From positions 1 through 64,000 of the forward strand of contig CAZLYU010000006.1 in the NCBI GenBank assembly GCA_964563855.1: a stretch of DNA of 64,000 nucleotides, read 5' to 3'. Position 1 is the stretch's first letter; every line of letters starts with the position of its first letter. The notes under the pieces were generated by a model, which worked only from the letters and a program-made list of their open reading frames with translations, did not search any database and was not told the origin of the DNA. Below are positions 26,129-34,285 of the stretch, piece by piece. The position numbers and the translations under genes were made by a program. The DNA comes from JAFGRR01 sp964563855 (GTDB taxonomy: Bacteria; Planctomycetota; Phycisphaerae; UBA1845; Fen-1342).

Positions 26129-28285
26129 CTACTGCGGTCCGGTGAGCTCCTCGCTGAGCGCATCGAAGTCCGACAGGTCGACATCGCGATCGCTGTCGCC
26201 GTCGGCGCAATTGCTGACCAGTGGCGGGCCGTCGTACGCGACTACGTCGATTTCCTTGATGATCGGCGCGACATACGCGCGCGGCGCGCCGTCGGTATCG
26301 CCGAGTTCGCCGGGATCCCATGGATCCCAGAAGACGCTGGCCGGATCCACGGTTGAGACGTTGTAGAACGTGAAGCGAAGCGCATCGACATTGGCGGCGA
26401 TGGGGCCGGATTCTTCGGGGCTGACCTGCGTGAGCGACGCGCCGTACGTTGCGTTGTTGACTAGTCCGAACGCGCCAGTCGTGACCGAGTCGACCAGTGG
26501 GCGGAAGAAGCCTTCGTCGGCGGCGGAGTATTCGAGCTTGTAGTGCTGGAACACGCGTCCGTCGCTGTTCGCGGCGAACACATTGATCCGGCCGACGTCG
26601 GTTGCAGCGGGCAGATTGAAGCGCACCTGCAGAGCGGGTCGACTGTAATCGGCGAGCACGGCTTCGAGTCCGGCGCCGGCGGCGCCATCGGTGAGGTCAG
26701 ACAGGCCGCCCGCTGCTCCGCCGGGCACATCGGGGAAGAATCCGCCGCTCTCGATGACGCCGATGACGCCGGCCAGCAGATCGTTCGCGGCGATCGTCGC
26801 GCTGAGATTGTTGAGGGAGCTTGCGAACTGGTGACCGGTGGCCGGATTGGAGACGCTGCCGCTGGTGCAGGCGCATCCGGCGGGCACGTCGGTCGATCCG
26901 CTGCCGGTGTAGCAGAGCGCGAACGCAGCGGCGTCGTGCAGGTCGACGTCGCCGTCACCGTCGAAGTCGCGAACACTGCCGACGGAGACGTAGTCGGGCT
27001 TGGTGATGCTGTCGGATCCGCCGGGACCGGTCGCCGCCAACGTAACGCTGTAGACGCCGGGCGCCTGGTAGGTGTGCGACGGGTTGGTTGCATTGCTCTG
27101 CACACCGTCGCCGAATGACCAGGTGTATGTGTCAACGGGGCCGACGGTCAGGTTGGAGAATGCGACCGTGAGCGGCGCGTCGCCGCCAACTACGTCGGAC
27201 GTAAAATCGGCGGTGGGCGGCAGCGTGATGCCGCATTGCTCGGCGAACGCGAAGTAAGACGGCTTGGGGTTCCCGAGGCTGAATGTCAGACCCCAGTCGC
27301 CGTTGCCGCCGTTGTTCCACTGATACCACATGGCGCTGGTGATGTCGGTCTGGGTGCGCATCCAGTTATAGGTGGCGGTGAGGTTGCTGGCCTGCAGCTG
27401 GGTCGAGACCGACGCCGTGTTCCAGCCGAACTCGGTGACCATGAACGGGGTGTCGTCGTTGTAGACGTCTTTCCAGAAACGGATGTTCGAGAAATAGGCG
27501 TTCAGTTCGCTCGTGCTGACCGGTTCGCCCTGATTTAGATAGAAGTGGTAGCCGAAGTAGTCCCACGGGTAGCGGCGTCCGGTTTGTGCTTCGAACGCGT
27601 TCCAGACGGCGGACTGCTGATACACGGCGTTCATGTAATCGCTGGCGGTCGAGAACGAGCCGCCGATGTCGTGGGCGAACAAGCCGCCGGTGACGAACGC
27701 GATGCCGTTGTTCTGCAGATAGTTGGCGCCGCCGTTCTGCACGCAGCGCAGATACGTCTGCGCGAGCACGTTGGCGTAGTTCGCGGGCCAGATGTAGAAG
27801 CAGCCGGGGTTGAGTGGGTTCGAGCTCGGCGGGACGGACCAGCAACTGGGCTCGTTCCACACCTCCCACAGCTTGATGTCGTCTTTGTAGCGATCGATGA
27901 GCAGCCAGGCCGTGTCGGCGAACGTGTTCACGAACGGGTTCATTCCGCCGCTGTTGTAGTTCTCGTTCCAGTCGGCCTGACCCGCGGCGACCGCTTCATA
28001 GGCCACGAGGCCGAGGATCTCGAGGTTGTAGGCCTTCGCGCTCGCCACGATCTGGTCGTATTTTGCGAGATGCTGCGGCGTCCAGGTCGCGTTGCCGTCG
28101 ATGCGGAAGTTGACGCGCACGAAACGACAGCCGCTGCTGGCGATGTCCGCCGCCAACGCGTCGTTGAGCAAGATGTTGCCGTTCCAGATCGGTGCGCCGG
28201 GATTCACACCGACGAACGGCGGGGGTGCGGCAGCCGCGCCAGTCGCCGACAGGGCTGCGAAGAGTAGAGAGCTAGCCAGTCGCAC
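26129..28285 (-). CDS. Secreted modular glycoside hydrolase with PKD and dockerin-like domains
   Basis: The start is a GTG at 28285, with AAGGAG 5 bases upstream and a signal peptide after it (LASSLLFAALSATGAAAA); the protein is 718 aa. Upstream in-frame codons overlap the divergent HAD gene and are rejected. Residues about 25-350 form a TIM-barrel hydrolase of clan A type. The acid/base Glu is in WEVWNEPS (E145) and the likely nucleophile is in MVTEFGWNT (E285). A PKD domain covers about 356-436 (YTWSFGDGV). A calcium-loop motif (DFDGDGDVDLHDAAAF) at about 440, a possible carbohydrate-binding region at about 485-680, and a last loop (DGDSDRDVDLSDFDAL) follow. It probably degrades a polysaccharide outside the cell; the substrate is not evident. 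Confidence 0.85.
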   Translation of the reverse strand: MRLASSLLFAALSATGAAAAPPPFVGVNPGAPIWNGNILLNDALAADIASSGCRFVRVNFRIDGNATWTPQHLAKYDQIVASAKAYNLEILGLVAYEAVAAGQADWNENYNSGGMNPFVNTFADTAWLLIDRYKDDIKLWEVWNEPSCWSVPPSSNPLNPGCFYIWPANYANVLAQTYLRCVQNGGANYLQNNGIAFVTGGLFAHDIGGSFSTASDYMNAVYQQSAVWNAFEAQTGRRYPWDYFGYHFYLNQGEPVSTSELNAYFSNIRFWKDVYNDDTPFMVTEFGWNTASVSTQLQASNLTATYNWMRTQTDITSAMWYQWNNGGNGDWGLTFSLGNPKPSYFAFAEQCGITLPPTADFTSDVVGGDAPLTVAFSNLTVGPVDTYTWSFGDGVQSNATNPSHTYQAPGVYSVTLAATGPGGSDSITKPDYVSVGSVRDFDGDGDVDLHDAAAFALCYTGSGSTDVPAGCACTSGSVSNPATGHQFASSLNNLSATIAANDLLAGVIGVIESGGFFPDVPGGAAGGLSDLTDGAAGAGLEAVLADYSRPALQVRFNLPAATDVGRINVFAANSDGRVFQHYKLEYSAADEGFFRPLVDSVTTGAFGLVNNATYGASLTQVSPEESGPIAANVDALRFTFYNVSTVDPASVFWDPWDPGELGDTDGAPRAYVAPIIKEIDVVAYDGPPLVSNCADGDSDRDVDLSDFDALSEELTGPQ

Positions 28286-28414
28286 AACAACTCCTTTTGG
28301 CCGCTTGCCGCAGCCGTGACTCGTGTTCGAGATGCCTTCCCGTTCACTATAGCTGCTCGCTAAGATCGCCTCACGCGTGGTCGGCGTGATCGCCTGCAAA
28401 AATGGAGCTGGAAA

Positions 28415-29074
28415 ATGCCAGTTGGTGTGATATTCGACATGGACGGCGTGCTGGTCGCGTCGGGACCGGCGCACGCCGCCAGTTGGCGTGTGGTCGCCCG
28501 TCGAGCCGGCATCGAGGTGAGCGACGAACAGTTCAAGCGCCTGTTCGGCCGACCCAGTCGCGACATCATCAAGATGTTGTGGGGCGACGGCGTGACCGAC
28601 GCGCAAACGCGAACGATTGATGACGAGAAGGAGGCTGCCTACCGCGATCTCGTCACCGGTATGGTCCCGCTGACCGTCGGCGTCCGTGAATGCCTGCACG
28701 GTTTGCGAGAGGCGGGTATGCCGTTGGCGGTCGCGACGTCGGGCCCACCTGAGAATGTCGATCTCTTGCTTGATGAAGGGCGGCTGCGACCGTACTTCGA
28801 AGCGATCGTGACCGGTATGGATGTGACCCACGGCAAGCCGGCGCCCGACTGCTTCCTGCTGGCGGCGGAGCGCATCGGGCTCGCGGCGGGGGCGTGCGTC
28901 GTGGTCGAGGACGCGCCCGTCGGCATTCAGGCTGCGAAAGCGGCGGGAACGAAAGTCGTCGCGCTCGTCGGCACCCATCCGGCGGAACGCCTGCAACAGG
29001 AATCGCCGGACCGGGTCGTCGAACGGCTCAGCGATATCACGCCCGACCTAGTGACCCAGCTTGCCGGCGCATGA
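28415..29074 (+). CDS. HAD superfamily hydrolase, beta-phosphoglucomutase-like
   Basis: The protein is 219 aa, with GGAG before the ATG. Motif I is FDMDGVLVASG, with the nucleophile and acid/base Asp pair of the DxD phosphatase/mutase type. Motif II is AVATSGPP, motif III is HGKPAPDCFLLAAE with the conserved Lys, and motif IV is VVVEDAPVGIQAAKAAG. The helical cap contains the arginine-rich segment FGRPSRDIIKMLWG, typical of beta-phosphoglucomutase-like phosphatases. It probably acts on a sugar phosphate in the cytoplasm; whether it is a mutase or phosphatase is unclear. It is divergent from the glycoside hydrolase gene. Confidence 0.9.
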   Translation: MPVGVIFDMDGVLVASGPAHAASWRVVARRAGIEVSDEQFKRLFGRPSRDIIKMLWGDGVTDAQTRTIDDEKEAAYRDLVTGMVPLTVGVRECLHGLREAGMPLAVATSGPPENVDLLLDEGRLRPYFEAIVTGMDVTHGKPAPDCFLLAAERIGLAAGACVVVEDAPVGIQAAKAAGTKVVALVGTHPAERLQQESPDRVVERLSDITPDLVTQLAGA

Positions 29075-29086
29075 CTCGCGCTGCGC

Positions 29087-29740
29087 TCAGGGTTCTTTGG
29101 GGATCGTTTCTTCGAGGGAGTGCTCGTAGAAGATCCGTGCGACGTGCTGCGCCAGATCGCGGCCGAGCTTGACGGCTTCCGCGTCGATCTCATCACGATC
29201 TGCGACCTCACGCTGGAGCCGCATCATCGTCAGTTCGTATCCGTCGCCGTCGGTCGGCCAGAGCCGTGGTGATGTTCCCGGAACGGTGTTGGCGTCTATG
29301 ACCTTGACCTGTACGGCCACGCGCGGCTCGAGCGTTGGGTAGTTCGGCGCGCGACGCATCACGAACGACGTCACCTCGATATAGATCACCTGTTCGGCCC
29401 CGAGTTCGCGACCGATGCGCTGAATCGACCAGGACGCGTAGCCGCGCGCCGTCTGCCGAAGTTCGAGTTGCTCGGCGTACGGCGCGACCCGCTCGTTCAC
29501 GTCTTGTTCTGCGAGCAGCTCGATGATTTTCTCATGCAGCCCCTGTGCAAAAAGCGGATGGACGTCGATCCCGGAGCGCGGTTCGATGATGATCGCCAGC
29601 CGATTGGTGGTCGGCGTGAAGTGCGCGGGTTGCTTACGCTCGGGCGAGAGGTAATACGCGGTCGCTCCGATGAGTTGGCAGCCAGCGCTCCCGACGAGCG
29701 CAGCGGTCAGCAGAGAGAACGCGAGCGAGCGGCGCATCAC
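29087..29740 (-). CDS. Putative lipoprotein, second of a related pair
   Basis: The protein is 217 aa with a lipobox near residue 21 (LVGSAGCQLIG). The mature part contains LAIIIEPRSGIDVHP, IQRIGRELGAEQVIYIEV and a C-terminal helix (LGRDLAQHVARIFYEHSLEE). Its last part resembles the gene directly upstream (ATQLARKFYDHEIEA), so the two are probable paralogues. Its ATG overlaps the stop of that gene (TGATG), which points to coupled translation. The pattern of conserved strands reporting a computed quantity and 'ADRVLRIEL/AEQVIYIEV' resembles outer-membrane assembly or transport lipoproteins, but I do not recognise a family. Confidence 0.75.
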   Translation of the reverse strand: MMRRSLAFSLLTAALVGSAGCQLIGATAYYLSPERKQPAHFTPTTNRLAIIIEPRSGIDVHPLFAQGLHEKIIELLAEQDVNERVAPYAEQLELRQTARGYASWSIQRIGRELGAEQVIYIEVTSFVMRRAPNYPTLEPRVAVQVKVIDANTVPGTSPRLWPTDGDGYELTMMRLQREVADRDEIDAEAVKLGRDLAQHVARIFYEHSLEETIPKEP

Positions 29741-30378
29741 GCCTCGATCTCGTGGTCGTAGAACTTGCGGGCCAACTGCGTCGCGAACTGCTCCATCACT
29801 GCGCGGCGGACCTCACGGTCGTTCACGCCGTAGGAGCCGGGCCCGCCTTCAGGGAAGACGCTTTCGATGGTGGTGCGATAGACGGCGTCGACGTTGTCGC
29901 CGTATGCGGGGTCGTAGATGCTGACCGTGGCGTGGATGTGTCCGCGAAAAAGGTGCGGACTCTCGGGTTCCCGCGTGCCGTAGCGGGTGAGCTCGATGCG
30001 AAGCACACGGTCGGCTCGGAAGCGGCGAGCGTGGGCGGCGGGCGGCGTCTTGTCCCACGAGGGCTCTTGCTGTTGCATTTCCGCCACGGGCTTGGCCGGG
30101 ACGAAACCGACGCCGCTGACATTGGGCTCGATCGCGGCTTGGACATAGCGGGCGAGTTCGTATTGCACGTGCGGGTAGTCGAAGAGTGTGTCCGCTTCGG
30201 CGCGGACCATGACGAGGACCTGACGGCCTGCGAGATGCGGGTACTCGGCGCTCACCTCTTTGGTTGGCGCCTCGCCCCACATCAGGAACGGAAACGCCAA
30301 CGCGCGACAGCCGATGATCGCGTGGCTGGCGGCGGCGAGCATGATCGCCGCGAGCGCGTATTGTCGACGGTGACGCAT
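29737..30378 (-). CDS. Putative lipoprotein, first of a related pair
   Basis: The protein is 213 aa from the ATG at 30378, which has GAGAGGTT 8 bases upstream and leads directly into a signal peptide with lipobox HAIIGC. The mature part has VLVMVRAEADTLFDYPHVQ, ARRFRADRVLRIELTRYG and a C-terminal helix with ATQLARKFYDHEIEA. Its shape matches the overlapping downstream gene. The pair should be made together and may form a complex at the outer membrane. Function unknown. Confidence 0.75.
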   Translation of the reverse strand: MRHRRQYALAAIMLAAASHAIIGCRALAFPFLMWGEAPTKEVSAEYPHLAGRQVLVMVRAEADTLFDYPHVQYELARYVQAAIEPNVSGVGFVPAKPVAEMQQQEPSWDKTPPAAHARRFRADRVLRIELTRYGTREPESPHLFRGHIHATVSIYDPAYGDNVDAVYRTTIESVFPEGGPGSYGVNDREVRRAVMEQFATQLARKFYDHEIEA

Positions 30379-30503
30379 GGTCGAACCTCTCGCGGGTCGG
30401 GTGGATTTCACAACGCTCGGTCGGCTCGTATTTTACGGCGTTGGGTGATGTTCGTACACGCCGGCGTCGCCGAGCGACGCGTTTGATTCAGGAGCCCGCA
30501 CCC

Positions 30504-30914
30504 GTGAGCAGTCCACCTCCATTCGAGCAGTTTGTCACGTTCGTATATTGCCGCGATATCGATGCCGCCGCACGTTTTTATGGCGAGCTGCTAGGCTTGC
30601 CGCTGGTGCTCGACCAGGGTGGCTGTCGGATTTACCGCGTTGCGGCTGAGGCGTTCATCGGAATCTGTACGCGGCCGGATCGTGAGCCTCCGTCCCGCGA
30701 TGCTTGGAACGTGCTGTTGACGTTCGTGACCGACGAAGTGGACGCGTGGTGGGCCCATTTGGCGGCGCATGACGTGGAGGGGGTGCAACCGCCGAAGCAG
30801 AACGACGAATACCAGATTAGGCATTGTTTTGTCCGCGATCCGGCCGGCTATGTGGTGGAGATCCAGCAATTCCTGGACCCGGGGTGGCCGCGGCCGCACT
30901 CGTCCGGTGCGTGA
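30504..30914 (+). CDS. VOC family protein (glyoxalase/bleomycin-resistance fold)
   Basis: From the GTG at 30504, with AGGAG about 10 bases upstream, the protein is 136 aa, the usual length of a single-domain VOC protein. An upstream ATG at 30441 adds an arginine-rich stretch that looks non-coding. Motifs are VYCRDIDAAARFYGELLGLP at the start of the first beta-alpha unit and HCFVRDPAGYVVEIQQFLDP at the end, the latter with the usual metal-ligand Glu. It may bind a small molecule or act as a dioxygenase or lyase; the substrate cannot be inferred. The next gene on the strand is the Rrf2 regulator. Confidence 0.85.
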   Translation: MSSPPPFEQFVTFVYCRDIDAAARFYGELLGLPLVLDQGGCRIYRVAAEAFIGICTRPDREPPSRDAWNVLLTFVTDEVDAWWAHLAAHDVEGVQPPKQNDEYQIRHCFVRDPAGYVVEIQQFLDPGWPRPHSSGA

Positions 30915-31024
30915 GCCGTGCAAAAGCGGACTTCAACAGGAGATAAAATCCGCGGGGCGCTTCCCACGCAACCGCAATTGGGTCATATTATCAGAGAGAA
31001 ACCCCTTGGTTCGCGAGGTCGGTC

Positions 31025-31498
31025 ATGCTGTTTCACAAACCCGCCATTCACGGCATCTACGCGCTTTGCTATCTCAGCAAGCAGCCTTCCGACGTGGTCA
31101 CCTCCGCCGCCAAGGTGGCCGAGGCGATGCAGGTTCCACCGGAGCAGGCCGCCAAGGTGCTGCAGGCGCTCCAGTCGGGCGGCATGGTTTCCGCTTCGCG
31201 CGGGCGTAGCGGGGGTTATCGTCTCGCGAAGGCGCTCAATCGCATCTCGCTGCTCGAGGTGATCGAACTGCTTGCCGCCGGCGATGAGGACGAACGCCTC
31301 CAGCCTCGCGACTGTCCCAACGCCAAGTCGAAAACCTGCAGTGCGTACGGCGGCATGGTGAGCATAAACAACCGCGTGCGCGACCTGCTCGCCCGCGAGA
31401 CGCTCGCCGGCGTGGTTGGGGAGCTGTGCGAAGATCATGCCCGTACCGCCACGCCGCGCCGCAAGATCGTGCAACTGACCGGCGGCCGCAGCCGCTAG
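31025..31498 (+). CDS. Rrf2 family transcriptional regulator
   Basis: The protein is 157 aa with GAGGTC just before the ATG. The winged helix covers about 1-85: AIHGIYALCYLSKQP, VAEAMQVPPEQAAKVLQAL and the wing SASRGRSGGYRLAK are classic Rrf2. Family members often bind a Fe-S cluster with three cysteines in the second half. Here C97 and C105 (DCPNAKSKTC) are close together and the third candidate, C135, is 30 residues away, so the cluster site is uncertain. It may sense iron, redox or nitric oxide. The gap upstream has AT-rich boxes (TAAAAT at 30944, TATTAT at 30986) that could be promoter or operator sequences. Confidence 0.9.
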   Translation: MLFHKPAIHGIYALCYLSKQPSDVVTSAAKVAEAMQVPPEQAAKVLQALQSGGMVSASRGRSGGYRLAKALNRISLLEVIELLAAGDEDERLQPRDCPNAKSKTCSAYGGMVSINNRVRDLLARETLAGVVGELCEDHARTATPRRKIVQLTGGRSR

Positions 31499-31580
31499 GC
31501 TAGTGCGTCGACACGTGCGGGCTCGCGTTCCGCTGAGGAAGCAAAAGCGCGTGAGCGTTAGCCCGCAACGCTTTGACCCG

Positions 31581-32810
31581 TCAACACATCGTTGATCTCG
31601 GCAGATGCGCCGCCAGGTGCTCCCCCGCCAGCTGGGGCGCGACGTTGCGGTCGAGCATCCGCTCGGTCTCGGCGACGGCGTCGATCGCGGCGAAGCACGC
31701 TTCGTCGTCGGTCTGGTCGGCGATCGCGGTCACCAGATCGGATTGAGTGGGAAGCAGCAGCAAGCGAGCGGCGGCGGACGGATCGGAAGTCGCTTTCGAT
31801 TCCAGGCGCGCCACCAGTGCGTCGCGGAAGGTCGCGCTCGTCAGCATGAGCACCAGCTTCAGCGCGTCGCGAAGCGCGTCGGTCGGAATTGTCTTAGGCG
31901 TCCGGCTCGACTGTTTCGAACGCCGGCCGGCGTCTGCGTCGTCGTCGTCGTCGCTGTCATCGAGCTCGGCGGCGGCGGCCAGCGTTCGTTTCGCCAACTG
32001 GCTCGCTGCATCGATCATCGCCTTCGCGAAGAATTCGGGGTCGGCCGGGTCGCGGCGGCGCAACAGCGCCGCGACGTCATCAAGCGCGTCGAGCAACCCG
32101 GTCAGCCGCCAACGCAGCGCCGCCCCGAGCCGTCCGCCGGAGAGCGTCGCCAGCGCCCGCGCGCCGTCGACGTCGAGCCCGGTTTCCTGTTGCAGGCGCT
32201 CGGCGACGAAGTCTGGCGGCAGCAGCCCGAACGGCACACGGTGGCAGCGCGAGCGAATGGTCGCGAGCAGGCGGTCGGCTGAAGTGGTCACGAGGATGAT
32301 GACCGTGCCCGCCGACGGCTCCTCCAACGTCTTGAGCAGCGCGTTTTGCGCCGCCTCGTTCATCCGTTCCGCTTCTTCGACGACAAAGACGCGTCGATTG
32401 CTGACCATCGGCCGCAGCGCCGCAGGCTCGATGAGAAAGTGGCGAATGAGTTCGACCACCAAAAACAGTGCGGTGCTGCGGCGCACGCTGTTGTCGGGAT
32501 GCAGCTTGTTCAGCTTGCGGTGGATGTGCTGAAAGTCCGGATGATTGCCCGACTTCAACAAGCGGCACGACTCACAGGCGCCGCAGGCGTTGACCGCCAC
32601 AGCCGGAATGTCGCCGAAGAGCGCGTTCTGGTTCTCGTCACCAATGCTGCTCAGACAGAGCAGCCGCGCGGCGAGCGCGCGGGCGGCGAACATTTTTCCG
32701 ACGCCTTCGGGGCCCTCGAACAGAAACGCATGCGGAATGCGGTCGTGCTCGATCGCGCTGCGCAGCGCTGCGAGTGCTCGGGGTTGGTGTAAGACTTCAT
32801 CCAAACGCAT
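31581..32810 (-). CDS. holB: DNA polymerase III delta' subunit (clamp loader)
   Basis: The protein is 409 aa from the ATG at 32810, which overlaps the end of tmk by 14 bases. The AAA+ fold is shown by LFEGPEGVGKMFAARALA (a P-loop with GKM in place of GKT/S), a zinc module CGACESCRLLKSGNHPDF, RVFVVEEAERMNEAAQNALLKTLEEP (Walker B and sensor region) and the SRC motif in TIRSRCHRV. A strongly acidic, low-complexity insertion (DDSDDDDDADAGRRSKQ) lies at about residue 285-305. It helps load the sliding clamp during replication. The tmk-holB pairing is common in bacteria. At 409 aa it is longer than most HolB. Confidence 0.9.
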   Translation of the reverse strand: MRLDEVLHQPRALAALRSAIEHDRIPHAFLFEGPEGVGKMFAARALAARLLCLSSIGDENQNALFGDIPAVAVNACGACESCRLLKSGNHPDFQHIHRKLNKLHPDNSVRRSTALFLVVELIRHFLIEPAALRPMVSNRRVFVVEEAERMNEAAQNALLKTLEEPSAGTVIILVTTSADRLLATIRSRCHRVPFGLLPPDFVAERLQQETGLDVDGARALATLSGGRLGAALRWRLTGLLDALDDVAALLRRRDPADPEFFAKAMIDAASQLAKRTLAAAAELDDSDDDDDADAGRRSKQSSRTPKTIPTDALRDALKLVLMLTSATFRDALVARLESKATSDPSAAARLLLLPTQSDLVTAIADQTDDEACFAAIDAVAETERMLDRNVAPQLAGEHLAAHLPRSTMC

Positions 32811-33504
32811 CGGTGAGCGCTCGCGAAACCTGGTTGAACACCGCATCGATTGAACGGGTGGCGTCGACGATCGCGACCGGCCGCGGGTAGACCTCGGCGA
32901 GCGTGAGAAAACCGTCGCGCACCGCGCGGTGAAACGCCAGCGGGCGCCGCTCCATCGCGTCCGCGGACGCGCCGTCGAACAACTCCGCCTGGCCTTTCTC
33001 GGCTTTCTTCCGCGCCGCGCCCGCCGTGCGACCGGTGCGCTGGAATCCGATTTCGGGCGGCACGTCGAGAATGATGGTCAGGTCGGGCCAGACGTCTTGC
33101 ACCGCTGTGCGGCCGAGCTCGATCACCGCGTCGCGCGGGAAGCCAGCCGCCGCCTGATACGCGCAGGTCGACGAAATGAAGCGATCGCACAGCACGGTTT
33201 GGCCCGCGGCGAGCGCCGGGGTGATCACTTCAGCGACCAACTGCGCCCGTGACGCCATGAAGAGCAGCGTTTCGCAGCGTGGGTCGATCGTGCGCAAGTC
33301 ATAGTTGAGCAGCAGGTGGCGAATGCGGTCGCCCATGTCGGTGCCGCCGGGGTCGCGGGTGCGCACGACGTCGGCGCCGCGCTCTGAGAGCCAGGCGTGG
33401 ACGCGGTCGAGCTGCGCGCCTTTGCCGGAGCCGTCGGGCCCGTCGAGCACGATGAAGCGTCCGGCCAGGCCGAGGCCGCCGCTGCCGGTGGGGGTGTCGT
33501 TCAT
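32797..33504 (-). CDS. tmk: Thymidylate kinase
   Basis: The protein is 235 aa. Typical motifs are FIVLDGPDGSGKGAQL (P-loop), RTRDPGGTDMGDRIRHLLL, LLFMASRAQLV, VLCDRFISSTCAYQ (the DR(F/Y) motif) and an arginine-containing lid (RTGRTAGAARKKAEKGQAEL). It makes dTDP from dTMP and ATP for DNA synthesis. The P-loop ends GKG rather than GK(S/T), a departure at the residue that normally binds magnesium. It lies just upstream of and overlaps holB. Confidence 0.9.
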   Translation of the reverse strand: MNDTPTGSGGLGLAGRFIVLDGPDGSGKGAQLDRVHAWLSERGADVVRTRDPGGTDMGDRIRHLLLNYDLRTIDPRCETLLFMASRAQLVAEVITPALAAGQTVLCDRFISSTCAYQAAAGFPRDAVIELGRTAVQDVWPDLTIILDVPPEIGFQRTGRTAGAARKKAEKGQAELFDGASADAMERRPLAFHRAVRDGFLTLAEVYPRPVAIVDATRSIDAVFNQVSRALTDAFG

Positions 33505-33529
33505 GATGCGTGCAGGATAGCGGGCTTTC

Positions 33530-34093
33530 CTACGCGCGGCTGTCCCAGGTGATGTCGGGCTGACCGCGCGTCAGATTCTCGTAACGCGCCAAAACAAAGA
33601 GCACGTCTGACAAGCGATTCATGTAACGCAGCAGATCCGCGCTCAGCGGCTCGAGGGCGGCGAGACGCAGTGTGTCGCGCTCGGCGCGGCGGCAGATGGT
33701 GCGGGCGACGTGCAATTGCGCCGCCGCCAGCGTCCCGCCGGGAAGCACGAAGTTTTCGAGCGGCGGGAGCTGTTCGGTCAGTTGGTCCATGAGTTGCTCG
33801 AGGGCCTCGATGTGGCGCGGCTCGATGCGTGGGCCGGGGTGATTTTGCTTGTGCTGGTCGGGGATGCAGAGGTCGGCGCCGACGTGAAAGAGCTCGTTCT
33901 GGATGCGACGCAGAGGTCCGATCACTGCTTCCGCCGGGTCCGAGGCCAAGGCGATCCCGATCGCGGCGTTGAGTTCGTCGACGGTTCCGTAGGCTTCGAT
34001 TCGGACGGCGGTTTTTGCGACGCGCTCCCCGTCGCCGAGGCTGGTGAGGCCTTCATCGCCGGTACGGGTGTAGACCTTGGTAATCCGCGGCAC
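33530..34093 (-). CDS. pduO: PduO-type cob(I)alamin adenosyltransferase
   Basis: From the GTG at 34093, with AAGGAG 5 bases upstream, the protein is 187 aa, the family length. The N-terminal ATP-binding motif TKVYTRTGDEGLTSLGDGERV is followed by RIEAYGTVDELNAAIG, the FVLPGGTLAAAQLHVARTICRRAER signature and ending YMNRLSDVLFVLAR. All match PduO/MMAB-type enzymes, which transfer adenosyl from ATP to cob(I)alamin to make coenzyme B12. A longer in-frame form runs upstream but overlaps the plus-strand gene at 34286 and lacks family sequence. The tmk gene follows after 25 bases. Confidence 0.93.
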   Translation of the reverse strand: MPRITKVYTRTGDEGLTSLGDGERVAKTAVRIEAYGTVDELNAAIGIALASDPAEAVIGPLRRIQNELFHVGADLCIPDQHKQNHPGPRIEPRHIEALEQLMDQLTEQLPPLENFVLPGGTLAAAQLHVARTICRRAERDTLRLAALEPLSADLLRYMNRLSDVLFVLARYENLTRGQPDITWDSRA

Positions 34094-34285
34094 GACGACT
34101 CCTTGGTGCGTGCGTCCGCAGCGCCGCCGGAATTGCGCCGCCGCCGAATTGATTTGCCATGCTGAGCATTGTAGAGGACCCAGCGCTGCGCGTGGAATGC
34201 TGAAGCGTGGCGTCGTTCGGGTCGATATCAGCCGTACGCCGCGGTCGGCGCGGCACGTGGTAAAGCGCGCGAGAGGTCTGGTTCC

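Noticed and set aside
28286..28996. Long N-terminal extension of the glycoside hydrolase frame
   Set aside because: It overlaps the HAD gene on the other strand, and a GTG with AAGGAG and a signal peptide lies at 28285.
31920..31970. Asp-rich codon run in holB as a possible sequencing artefact
   Set aside because: The reading frame continues with family sequence on both sides, so it is kept as a real insertion.
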